A DNA stretch of 64,000 nucleotides from assembly GCF_001659605.2 (NCBI RefSeq), contig NC_035174.2, positions 26,857,027 to 26,921,026 of the forward strand. Direction: 5' to 3'. This document shows, in pieces, positions 49,000 through 60,692 of the stretch. The position numbers were made by a program, and so were the translations under genes. The notes beneath the pieces were generated by a model that did not search any database, was not told the origin of the DNA, and worked only from the letters and a program-made list of their open reading frames with translations. How positions within the stretch are numbered: position 1 is the first letter of the stretch; each line of letters begins with the position of its first letter. Origin of the DNA: Manihot esculenta. Lineage: Eukaryota > Streptophyta > Magnoliopsida > Malpighiales > Euphorbiaceae.

Positions 49000-50765
49000 G
49001 CTTCAAGGTCCCTTTGAATAGCATTAATTTACTTTTTAAATTTTCTAAGTAATGTTTTACTCTAGGGCAATATCTAATTTGAGTGTTTTAATCGAAAACA
49101 TTATTTTAACAGTTAAATAGAAAATATGAGAGTTTATTTTTCAAATGTTGTTTAACAGTTAAATAGAAAATATTATTTCAAATGTTTAACTCTAGGGCAA
49201 TATCTAATTTTCAAATGTTTTAATCGAAAATATTTTAACAGTTAAATATGAGAGTTTATTAAGAAAAAGACTCAAATTCTATTTAATTTTTAATTTTTAA
49301 TAAAAAAAATTAATATTTCAATGGGAATGATGGACTCTCTATTTCAAGTAATGCTTTCTTGTGAAGTCTATTTTCACGACGTATCCTCTGCTGCTTGCTC
49401 AGTACCTCATCGTGCACGAAATATATAGGGTAAATTACTATTAAATATCTAAATTTTTATGAAATTAATTAATTTCTTTCATATTTTTAAATAATTAAAT
49501 CAAAACATTTTTATATTTTTATAAAATCAAATATGATTTTTATTTTATTTCAAATAAAAAAAGTATAAAAAAATAAATTAATTGAATTAAAATTTTACAA
49601 AATTTTTAATTTTAAAAAATTTTATAAAATAAAGTTTGGAAAATGATTGCAAGTCGAAATGTGAATTTTCCACAAGTCCTTTTTGTGTCGAAATGATAAT
49701 TTTCCACCAAGTCGTAATCCGTTGCCTTCAAAGTAAGTCGTCGGCGGTCACATTTCACTTATCTACAAAAACGTGTCGTGCAAGTTGGAGCCGGACCACA
49801 CACGACCAACCATCCAGATCATTAATTCAAATAATGAGAAACATACTTAGAATTTTTTATTTTATTCGCAATTTATTTCCATTTTGCCACTTAAATTTTT
49901 TAAAAAAAAATTATTATAAAATCTTTAAATTTTTAAAAAAAATTATTATTTTTTTCTCCATTTAAAATATTCAATTAAAACTTTACATATTTTATAAAAG
50001 ACTTAATAACACTAATAATTTTTAATATTTATGTATTTTTATATTTTTATATTTTAATTTTTAATTTTAGTAACATAATTTCAAATTTCAAATTTTAAAA
50101 AAATTTATCCAATTTTAAAAAAATTAAAAAATGTGGTTTTTATACTTTTAGCACAATACATGTGACATTTTTTAAATATTTTCTTAGTTGATAAACTCTC
50201 TTGTTATGTTAATTTTACAAACATATCAGCTAAACTCTTACTATATTCAAATTGTTTTTAATTTACTTGATTATTAAAATTTATCTTTTTTTTAGCTATT
50301 AAAATTTAAAAATATTAAAAAAATGCGTTGTTATATTGAACGGGTTCCAAATTTAAAAGTTTATAATTAAAATATAAAAATGAATAAAGTTCAAAATTTT
50401 TATTTGTATTACGAACTTATAAAATCAAATTATTTAATTATTTTTTATTAAAAAAAGCAGTTAGTCAACTCATTTGAATGTTATAAAAAAAAATTACAAC
50501 GTGAATATTTAAAATTATATAAAATAAAAAAATTATAGTCTTTTTTGCAACGTAAATATTTATAATAATAAGTTTCACTCCATTTTTAGTGCGTATGGTT
50601 AGATTAGTTCTATTTGGCCAATAATGAAAAATTTTGGGCAGATTTAAATTAAAGAATAAAATGAATATATTTGACCCTCAACTAATTGTTTAAAGGTGAA
50701 TTTGATCTTACTGTCATTTTTTTTATCAATGCTATAGATATTGTATTTAACCATGCCTATAAAAG
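49000..50765. other. AT-rich intergenic DNA with short direct repeats
   Basis: 49060-49270 holds repeated blocks (AGTTAAATAGAAAATAT, TTTAACTCTAGGGCAATATC) in direct order. A GC-richer patch at 49640-49810 has no recognisable content. The rest is A/T debris of the AGTCTCT/TTTATAAAAATTTA MITE type. Confidence 0.5.
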
Positions 50766-50769
50766 AGCT

Positions 50770-51350
50770 AAAAAGTTACTGAGAAATCTTTTTCTTCTCT
50801 TGCTCCATGAACCTGATCCATGATAGATCTGGCTTGCTTCATCATATGGGCCCATCAGATGGATCTCTCAATGTTCTGTTTGGTGAAGGGACCTGCAAAA
50901 TAGGGAAAAATGGTCAGGGGTCTACCGGGGATCCGATGCCCAAGTCAGGTTTGCGATGTAATATTTCATGAATAGGCCAGAGTTTCAGAGAAAAATAAGG
51001 AAGGCCCCGAAGAAGAGGAAGAGAAGAGAGAGGAGATCCTTTTTTCCTGTCCCCCCACGTTTATAGTGTTACCTGTCTGTATCCTTCAGGCCCGTACGTA
51101 CGGACATGCCAGGTCCCTTCTCCACGCCAGACGGTCAATTAATTCACCCTGGCACGCATGCGAACAGGGTTGGTGAGTGATTGAGCCCACTCTCCTATTG
51201 GGCTTGTGCTCGTATCTGATCCAGATTGCTTCGGATTGCTGATTCCGGGCTTGTGAAGTTGGGCCGTCTTTTAAGCGTATGGTCTGACGGGTTTTGGACT
51301 TGTAGCCTTCTCTTGGATCCGTCCTTATTCCTAGGAGTTTATCAGTTACA
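50770..51350 (+). repeat. Probable LTR-like fragment
   Basis: A 580-bp block of balanced base composition with GGGGATCCGATGCCCAAGTC, which resembles the R/U5 part of Tat-type Ty3 LTRs (GAC/GAT-GCxCAAGTCAG). No internal region adjoins it, so it may be a solo or truncated LTR. The family is uncertain. Confidence 0.35.
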
Positions 51351-52110
51351 ATATCACTATGAAGATTTAGACCGAAATAAATTAAATAAAAAAAATTAAA
51401 TTAAATTAGACGCGTCTAAACCAAATAAAAAATAGACATGCAATCCAAATCAAAATAAAAATACATAGTCATGCCAATTTAGAAACACACTAACTCCACC
51501 TACTCCACTGCAATGCACTGTCACACCACGCACCGACAAACTCTACACCAACACAAATACTCCAATCATAGTAGGCAAAGAATGAGCAGCGAGAAACAAA
51601 GCCAAAACAAATACAACTACAAATAACCAAAAGGACATAAAAGTTAACATGCAGAATCAAGGCCCCAACAACCACCATCAAAGCTCCGATCAAAGAGCCA
51701 ACTGTAGGTAGTCGCAACAGAGCTTAGCCAAAAATGGGAGTGATACCATCGGACGCATCGATGCAGTCCTAAGATGTCGATGAGGTGCAATCAAGAGCCC
51801 TCTCCTTAAAAGAACTTCCCTCCCGAAGCTACACCAACCTAAAAACAAACACACTTATAGAAATTTAAAAACTAACAATAAAACAAAACATCCCTTTAAA
51901 AACGACGAAGAGCTGGGAGGGATAGAAAATGAAAACAAACAAATAAAACGGTGGGGGACAGTGACAAGAGAAATTAACCACTCAGCAGAAGAAATTAAAA
52001 CAAACAACACCACTTAAGGAAAAATTAGATCGACAAAAAATCTCTATTTCCACCACTTTCTTCTTGCTTTTGCACGATTAACTTGCGGTGGATATGACAT
52101 CACAGTAAAA
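51351..52110. other. Unclassified repeat-like block
   Basis: Less AT-rich than its neighbours. On the minus strand an open stretch at 51717-51490 is Val/Leu/Cys-rich without motifs. Composition (G/T-rich on the minus strand) resembles a LINE untranslated end, but no signature fixes this. Confidence 0.3.
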
Positions 52111-53400
52111 TTCTAGTGATAGATTTTGAATTTAAGACCTTAATGAATCTCCATTTAATTAATTAATTAATTAATTAATTAATTATAAAAAAATTTACTA
52201 TTTAATCTTTATAATATATAGAATATATAGAAATTCATTAGTTGATATTTTAATTTTTAAAAATATATTAAAATATTTATAAAATATTAAAAATTTACTA
52301 ATTGATTATTCTGCTAGTTTTAATCTTTAAAATATTACAATTTAATTTTTATAGCATAAAAATTTTTTATTAATTAGTCTCTCAATTTTATAAAAATATA
52401 TACCAATTAATCCCTCCGTATTAAATGTATTACAACACTTTAATGGTTAAAATTAATGGATAGGCTAATTAATAAACTTTTTAAATTAATGAAATATTTT
52501 AATATATTTTCTTGCAGATCTATTTATTCACACATGCAGTAAGTGAATTGATAAATTTGAATTAAAATTAATTTTTCGATCTAAATCCGTGCTTATACTC
52601 TTTAATATCACTTGCATATTAATCTCTAAAATTAATTATTTAATTTTTATAATTTTAAAATAATTAAAAAAATTACTCATTCATTTATTTCTTTTATGAT
52701 TCGATCCCTATAATTTTATAGATTGCAACAATTTAATTTAGTAGCTTAAAAAATTAATTTTAAAATAAATATAATATAATAATGATAATTTAATTATATT
52801 TTTAAAATACAAAAATTAAATAATTAATTTTAGAATATAACAACTAATAGGTAAATTTACTCAACTATAATTAAGAATAATTTGGACACATTCCAACCAC
52901 CATAGCATGTTTTTTCTTTCTTTTGTCATATATATATATTATAATAAAAAATTAAATAAAAGAATTTTGAATATAAATAATTAAAAAACTAAAATTTAAA
53001 CCTATTATATAATATCTTAATTTTAATTATCTAATATTTTAATATCATTTTTTAAAAATTAAATAAATTTATTATTAAAATTATTGAATATTTTATTATT
53101 ATATTTAATAAATTAAATAATATTGTAATTTAGATTATTATCCTAATATTTATAAATCTTATTAAAATTAATTGAGAGGCAAAATCAATCAATTATTACA
53201 TAAACATATTAATCAAAATTTATCAAAATTTTAAAATAAATAATTTATTTTTATATATATGAAATTTATCATAATAAAATTTTAATATTTAATTTTTTTA
53301 TAATTGATAATATAATTTTAATATATATATTATTCAATTTTAACAATATAATAAATTTGAATTCAAATAAATTTTAACAATATAATAAATTTGATGTATT
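52111..53400. other. AT-rich intergenic DNA with MITE debris
   Basis: An (ATTA)n run lies at about 52155-52187. Decayed arms with TTAATTAGTCTCTCAATTTT (52373 on) belong to the same MITE style as 56110-56340. No gene. Confidence 0.55.
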
Positions 53401-53409
53401 TGGTTGCAG

Positions 53410-53457
53410 GTGGTTGTGATGAGAGTTTCTCTTCATTGCCTAGGTTGTGCTGGTAAA
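53410..53457 (+). pseudogene. Orphan exon fragment of a heavy-metal-associated (HMA) domain protein
   Basis: After TTGGTTGCAG, a good splice acceptor, 48 bp translate as VVVMRVSLHCLGCAGK. This is the start of a plant HMA domain (beta strand plus the metal-binding CxxC loop) as found in HIPP/NaKR proteins, where it likewise often follows an intron. The family would continue with V-K-K-H-L-S-K-M-E-G, but here A/T-rich transposon-like sequence begins directly after the last lysine. No other exon is visible nearby, so this is a stranded gene fragment, either the remains of a disrupted gene or a captured piece. Confidence 0.6.
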
Positions 53458-53745
53458 ATAATTTATATTTAAAAAATATTTTTTATAATAAATATTTTTT
53501 AATGAAATAATTTAATTTTAATTTAAAAAATAAAATTATTAAAAAATTTATATATAAAAACCTTAATAAAAATATTAAGATGCAGAAAATAACTTTTTCT
53601 TCAAAAGAATAGTTGTTTTTCTTAAAATAATTTATTTTTTTATTATAAAAATATTTTTTATTAACTAAAATTTTTAAATATCTTAAATCTAAAAAATATA
53701 AAAAATATAATTCTAAAAAATATTTTCCTATTAAAGAAATGGAGC
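53458..53745. mobile_element. MITE-like A/T insertion after the HMA fragment
   Basis: Begins ATAATTTATATTTAAAAAAT and contains the AAAATATTTTTTATAAAAAT blocks that recur at 53930-54000 and 58580-59110, often in inverted order. The ends are not defined. Confidence 0.3.
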
Positions 53746-54699
53746 CTTAATTACTCAATTTTTGAATAGTGATGTAAGGATTGATTTCTTTAATGCTTGA
53801 ATTTAATAAAGTAATCAATATTGTCATTATATTGTTTTAAAATAAATGAGAAGGGAAGAATAAATATAAAATGAATATAAGATAAAAGATGAAAAATATC
53901 TGTTTGGTATTAATATATTAAATAATAAAAAATAAAATTATTTTATTGAAAAATATTTTTTATAAAAATATTTTAAAAATATAAATTATTTTCTGTAAAT
54001 AAATGAATTCTAAAAATAACTTTGTATTTTATGAAAATTTAGTTATAATCAATAAAATTTAGACTATACATAATAATAATTTAAGCTATTTTTATAATTT
54101 ATTGATGACATATTACTATAAAAATGAATTTAAACTGTAATTATAATTTAATAACAACAGTTTGAGTACAGATGTATCTGTCTTCACTAATATATACTGT
54201 ATTAATTTAATTATTTTTTTAGAATAAAATTGGGCTTGTTAAAAATTAATTGAAATTGTTATTAATTCAAAAAGACAATATAATATTATACAATTACTAA
54301 ATTTAAAATATAGTGATGGCATAAAATTAAAATATCTTTTTTATTTTACCTCAAATCTATATTTTTTAAAATAAGCACTATAAATTAAATAAAAATGATA
54401 TTATTCTAACCTCTTGTTCACATGTTTATAAAAAAAATATTTCTCAATTATAAATCATTTTTCATAAACAAATACAGCTGTGAATGAATTATATCAGAGG
54501 AAATATTTTAAAATAACAAAGAGACTATGAGAAGAAAACCATTAAAATTTTAAATTGATGAAAAAATTAATGAGAAAACTGTATTGCACTATTTTTTTTT
54601 TGTAAATGGGAATTGGGGATTGGGTAGAACTGAAACTATACCTTAAAAATTACCATTTTAAAATAAATTAAAATAATATATAATTTTATAAAAATTTAT
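53746..54699. other. AT-rich intergenic DNA, no gene seen
   Basis: Includes another copy of the A/T MITE block at about 53930-54000. Nothing else recognised. Confidence 0.55.
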
Positions 54700-55235
54700 A
54701 TAAATTATAAAAAATTCGCTTACGAATCCTTTTTATTATCTAATTTTACAAATTGATTATATATCCATTTGTTATTTCATTTATATTCGATTAATTACAA
54801 ACATATTACGATTTTATAAATTCATTTAAATTTTTTAAATGAATCATGCGTCTATTTGTAAATTTATTTATATATATCTAATTTTGTAAAAAGATTATAT
54901 TTTCATTTAATTTTAAAAACAGACTATAAGTCTTTTTATAAATTCATTTATATTTATTTAATTTTTCAATCGAATTACATATTTATTTTTAAATCTATTT
55001 ATATTCATTTAATTTTATAAATAGATTATAAGTTTATTTCTAAATATGTGTGTAAATTAAATTTTATAAATAAATTATATATTCATTTGCGAATTTATTT
55101 GCTTTTATTAAATTCTATAAATAGATTACATATCAATTTGGGAAGTCAATTATATCCATTTAATTTTACAAATTGATTCTACACCTTATAAATTGATTAT
55201 ATATCTTTTTGTGAATTCGTTTGTTTAAATATTTT
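54700..55235. repeat. Degenerate minisatellite, unit about 55-65 bp
   Basis: Repeated succession of CATTTAATTTTATAAATAGATTATA and TTTATAAATTCATTTATATT-type blocks, about eight imperfect units. Exact copies are rare, so the array is old. Confidence 0.55.
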
Positions 55236-57820
55236 AATTTTAAAATACTTTTATTTAATTTTATTTTTAAATTATTTTTTATCTCTATTTAACTATCGAG
55301 CTTCAATATGAGTTTATTATGAGTCGGCTCAAACCAATCTCGAATTCATTAAATATTTTATGTTGGGATATAATATTCGGTTAAATTTTAGCATCAGAAT
55401 TTTAACTTTTCAATAGAATCTCTGTTAAAATTCGAAATTTCAAAATTAAAATTTTTAAAAAGATAAAATAAAATTTTATAAAATAAATTTAAAGTATTTT
55501 AAAATGTGTTTAAAAAAAAAATTTTAGAAAAGTAGCTCCCATGTGGAAACTACTCCTTTAACGGTTGTCGTAATGGTTCTATATGCAATATTCTTATCTA
55601 TTATTTTGAAGATTTATAATTTTTTTCATTTTACTAGGTAAATTTCAATGGATTGGATTTATAAGAGCTACTAAATTCTAGTTTTTCAATAAAAAATAAG
55701 CATTTTGGTCTCAAATTTTTTAGTTTATTTTAGTTTTAGTAGTTGGAACATGAAATTTTTTATTTATTTATTTTTGAAATATAAGTGTGTGCCTCATTAT
55801 AATTGATCCTATAATACAAAGAGTATATATGTCATCTCGATAGAGATGAACTTTTATTTTGTTAGGTATTTATTCTAACATTTGAATTTGAAGCAAGAAA
55901 TATATGAAATAAAATATAAAAATATTTTAATAAGAGTAATTTTAAAATAGAATTAAACTAATGAATTTCTTAAAAATTTAGAAACCTCTCATTAATTCGA
56001 TCTTTTTTCTTATTTTTTATGTGGTTATGCATTGATGCTGTCATATAAAGTAATTTTTTATTTTTAAATTTTAAAAAATTTTTATATTTTTTTTGTAAAA
56101 AATAAATACTTTTAAAGAGAATTATTACTTAATTCTTATAATAGGTAAAAACTCATTAGTTAATTTATTAATTTTTAAAAAAATATTAAAATATTTCTAA
56201 CGTTTTAAAAAAATTTACTAGTTAGTCTCTCCCTTAATTTTAATGGTTAAGTATCGTAAAAAAATTAATCACAAAAAAATTTTATTTTTTATAAATTTTT
56301 ATAATTGCACCTTATACTAATTTTATTACTAATTAAATTTTTAACTTCATATCTTGTTCTAAATGCAATCTATTATTAGTTGCCACGTCAATAATATTTA
56401 AGGTACAATAAATAAAAAATTTTAAAAATTTAGTATTTAATTGATAAATTTTTAAAGTTTAAAGTGAAAATGTAAATTTTTTTAAAAGCTAAGATTTTGT
56501 TATCATTTTTTTAAAATTAAAAAGTTATAATATTAAAAAATAATTTATATTATTATATTATATTTTTTTAGTTTATTAATGATTTAAATATATTAATTAA
56601 TTTTAATTTAATTTTGAATTAACCCACTTTTTAAATTATTTTTTTCTAAAATTCTCTCTAATTGTTATTGTAGTTAAAAAAAAGGAGTGTATGATTAACA
56701 ATATAGTGAAAAGTTATAAAAAAAAGACCTCTATTTAAAAAAAAATATATTGTAACAAAAATAGTTATAACTAATTTATTATTATATATTTTAAAAATAA
56801 ATTATGTGAAAATAATTTTAAATTAATTTTTAATGTTTTGTAATTAATATATACAATAAAATTCTTTTTTAAATAATAATAAATAGTAAATCTACGGAAT
56901 AAATTAAAAAAAAATAATGGGTATGGTTTGAGTTAAGATAGGATCAAAATAAGATTTTTATTTATTTATGAGATATTGATAAAATAATAAAAACATAAAA
57001 TTAATTTTAAATACAATTAATTATGAAAGTTTAACATTTTAAAATTATAAAACTATTTTTTCCATAAAAACTTATAAAAATTAATTTTAGAGTTAATCAA
57101 AAAATTATATTTTTTTAAAAAAATTATTAATTAAATTCTAAATTTTTAAATTTTTACCAGATAAAATAATATGACAATAATATGACAATTTTATTAGCGA
57201 AATAATAATAGAATACATTTCAGATAATAAAATTTAAGATTTAATCGGTAATGAAATTAGTATAAAATAAAATTATAAAAATCTATAAAGGATTGAGTGT
57301 TTTGTGATTAATTTAATTTAATTAATTTTTTTAATAATTAAATATTGAGTTAAATTTTAAATTTATTAAGTAAATAATTTAAATTCAAATTAACTTATAG
57401 ATATTTAATTTGTTAATGATTAACATTCGTGAACTCATCTCTAAAAATAATTTTGTTTATTGACTTAATAAACATATTTGTTTATTTAAAATTATTTAAT
57501 AATAAATTTATTATCTTATCACTAAATTTGAACTTCAGTACTGTTATAGATTAATTGAGTTGCTATTTAATTATTTGACTTAAGTCTATAACAATTAATT
57601 TAATTTAATTTAATTTATTATCTAAATAAATTAAATTAGTTTAGAATAATTCTAGAAGCTTGAAAATTTTCTTTGTAGATTAGGCCCTAATCCAATTAGG
57701 CCACTAGAATTATGTAGGCATCTCGCAATGTAATAGTCTGGACGGAACTGTATAGCTTCCATGGTCTTCCAAATTTTCTTTTTTTTCTTCTTTTTTGTTT
57801 TTTTAAGAGGATTCCTTGAT
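55236..57820. other. AT-rich intergenic DNA, no gene seen
   Basis: A MITE-like segment with TAGTTAATTTATTAATTTTT and ACTAGTTAGTCTCTCCC lies at 56110-56340. A mixed patch at 57670-57770 has no recognisable content. No gene on either strand. Confidence 0.55.
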
Positions 57821-57829
57821 GAAAAGAAA

Positions 57830-58140
57830 GATAAGAACGTTTTAATAAATTTAAAAAAAGATAAGAACGTTTTAATAGATTTAAAAAAGATAAGAACATT
57901 TTAATAGATTTCTGAAAATATAAGGATTGATTTGCTAGTAATGGCAATATCCAAGAATTAAATAAGAGATTTTATTTTAGGGTAGAATTGGATTTTAAAA
58001 ATTTTCTCTTTAATCACTCATTTATTTTTAATGACTATTTTATTAATGAAAGAAAAAATAAAAATATTTTAATAAATTTTTGAAAATATTGGAACTCACG
58101 TGTTGGCAATATCAAAGTACTAAATAGTAAATCTTTTTAA
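57830..58140. mobile_element. Degraded relatives of the 4424-5073 MULE-type MITE
   Basis: Three tandem copies of AAGATAAGAACGTTTTAATA start at 57830, 57860 and 57889. The arm wording AATATAAGGATTGATTTGCT and GGCAATATCCAAG follows to about 57985. A second set at 58025-58140 (TTTTAATAAATTTTTGAAAA, GTGTTGGCAATATC) repeats it. Both match the right arm of the element at 4424-5073. Confidence 0.5.
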
Positions 58141-59925
58141 ATTATATAATGAATTTTTATCTTTTTAAAATATTAAAAATTTTTATATCATGTTTTTTTT
58201 TATATAATTTTATATCATGTTAATACATTAAAAACATAATATATTCCAATATTATCATTATTTAGTAAAATTAATATTACTTTAAAATATAATATTAATT
58301 GATATTAACATGGTATATAAAATACTGTCATGGACCCAAAAGCCCGAAATAGAAGAAGCCCAAATGCTTCTTGGACTATTTTGAAATTTCACTTCGAACT
58401 GAAATTCTAAACAAAATTCAATAAGAGACTAAATTTTTAGAATAAAACTTCCAACAAGTTACGTATGCGGACAATCTTCAGGTATAAATTTATTAATAAT
58501 GACTTTTTCCTTTACTTTTCATATTTTAAAATTTTTAAATATAAATTTATTAATATATTTTATTTTTTAAATTAAAATTAAGTAATGAAAAATAAATTAT
58601 CTTACTAAAAAATTATTTTTTGTTGAAAATATTTTTTAAATATAAATTATTTTTAAACCTTAATGTGGTTATTATTTACACTGCAATCAAATTTAAAATA
58701 AAGGATCAAAATTATTTTTTAAAAAATGGAAAATTTATATAATGTAATTTTATATTTAGTTAATATACAATCTATTTATATTTTTTTCTTCAAAAAAATA
58801 CATCGCAATTTTAAGAGATGGAAGTATTTATATTATAAAATTTAAAAATTAAATAATAGGTTACTTTGAAGATAAATAAAATGTGTGGAAGAATAAAAGT
58901 ATATAAATATTTATATTTATTTTAAAAAATTTATCGATGAAAATAATTTAAACATTTTTCTCGATTCATGATTATATATTAAATTTTTAGATTTTATTTT
59001 TCATAAAAAATAATTTAAATTAAAAAAATATTTTTTTTAAAAAAATATTTTCTATAAGAAAAATATTATTCGATAAAATAATTTATATTTTATTATTTAA
59101 TTTTAATTTATAAAATAAAATGAATTATTTGAATTAATGGGTTATTTTTAAAATATTAAATATATATGTTTAATTATTAATTATTAATTATTGTATATTA
59201 AAAATAAAATAAAAATAAAAAAACGTAATCTACCCAAATAATCTCCTTCAGCATGTCGTAGTTGGCTGACGTGGGAATAGTGATGTGTCAAGTTGCGTCT
59301 ATTAATGCTGTCCTTTTTCATTAATATAAATAATATTAAATTACTATAAAGTACTTATATTTTTTTAAATTATTTATTTAGTCTTTATTATTAAAATTCA
59401 ATGAATTTGTATTTATATTTTATAAAATAAAATTTGATTTTTTTATATAAAATATTAATTAATTAATTTTAATATTTATCAGAAAGACTAAATAATTAAA
59501 ATTATAAATAAATCATATAAATAATTAAAATTATATAGACAAAGAAATGATATAAATATTAAATGTATAATAAGTTTATTAACATATTCTTAGAAAAATT
59601 AAGATATTTAATTTTAAAAATATACATTAATTAAGTTTAAAATAAGAAAAAAGTTAAACAAATTATAGGAATTAGTAATAATTTTATCATAAATAAATAA
59701 ATATATGAATAAATAATTTAGTAATTTCAGTTATACATCTTTTAGTTCATATAATAACAATAATTTATATTATTTAATTTTTTTATAGAATTAAAATAAA
59801 TTTATATTGCTTTTATACAGATTTAATAAAATAATTATAGAGTATGATTTTACATTTTAATTAAATTTCTAAAAAAAATGAAATAATTAATTTTACAAAC
59901 CATAAGGAGCTAACAGTAATTACTC
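58141..59925. other. AT-rich intergenic DNA, no gene seen
   Basis: More copies of the AAAATATTTTTTATAAAAAT MITE block lie at 58580-59110. A mixed patch at 59225-59320 is unrecognised. Confidence 0.55.
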
Positions 59926-59929
59926 AGAA

Positions 59930-60692
59930 GAAAAAACAAGATCTGCATTAGGTTGTTCACGCTTCTACGCCATGGATTGTAAACAAAAACCTGCTTGTTG
60001 TAGTAATGGCGAGAATCCTTCTTCTTCAAGTTTTCTTGTGAATTTAGAGGTAATATTTCCTTTTTTGATTTCTTCTTCTTCTTCTGGTTTTGATCCCTCT
60101 AAGTGTACAAAGGTGGAAGTGTTCCATTGTGATTTTCTGGGAAAGATTTTCCCTGGAACCAAACAACTCAGGTTTACCGAGCCTTTTTCGAATTTTTGAG
60201 TTATGGGTTTGTTTAGGAGTTGTGTATTGTAGTTTCCTGGTATCTCTAGTATTTTAAGTTTTTCGTTGGTATTTTGCCTTTGGATTTCAGTGTATAATTG
60301 AGGCTAGCTTGATTAATAAGTTCTTGGGCTTCATTTGCCTCTGGTTAGGGGAAAAACTATGTTATTGCCTGCTAAATTATAGTTGGGTTATTTTTCTTTT
60401 TCCTTTTCGGGAATTTTTTGTGTTGACTTTACAAAATGCTTTGAATTCCAGGTGAAATTTCTGTTTGGTTGCAAAGAAAACTTTCTAAATAGGTGAATGG
60501 GTATCTATGTGCTGTTTTTATGAAGCATTTTAGATATTTGTGCTTTAGATAATGCGTTGACTTGACTTGGCAAGTAAGGAGATACTGAGAGCTTTCCTTC
60601 TTGTTTTATAGTTCAGATGTGAAGTAGCCCTGAGTTAAGAGTACTTCAAGAGAAACAAGCTGGAGTTATCTTTATTTATCTGAAATTTATCG
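59930..60692 (+). promoter_or_regulatory. Probable spliced 5' leader of the F-box/kelch gene, with an upstream ORF
   Basis: Base composition becomes transcript-like at about 59930. An ATG at 59972 opens 75 codons (MDCKQKPACCSNGE...) ending at 60199. A possible donor (CTCAG|GTTTACC, about 60171) and acceptor (TTTTATAG|TTCAG, about 60611) would remove a 5' UTR intron. After splicing the uORF would stop five codons later, before the main ATG. Exon structure is inferred from motifs only. Confidence 0.4.

Noticed and set aside
49636..49965. 109-residue plus-strand frame
   Set aside because: The second half is translated A/T low complexity; the first half matches nothing I know.
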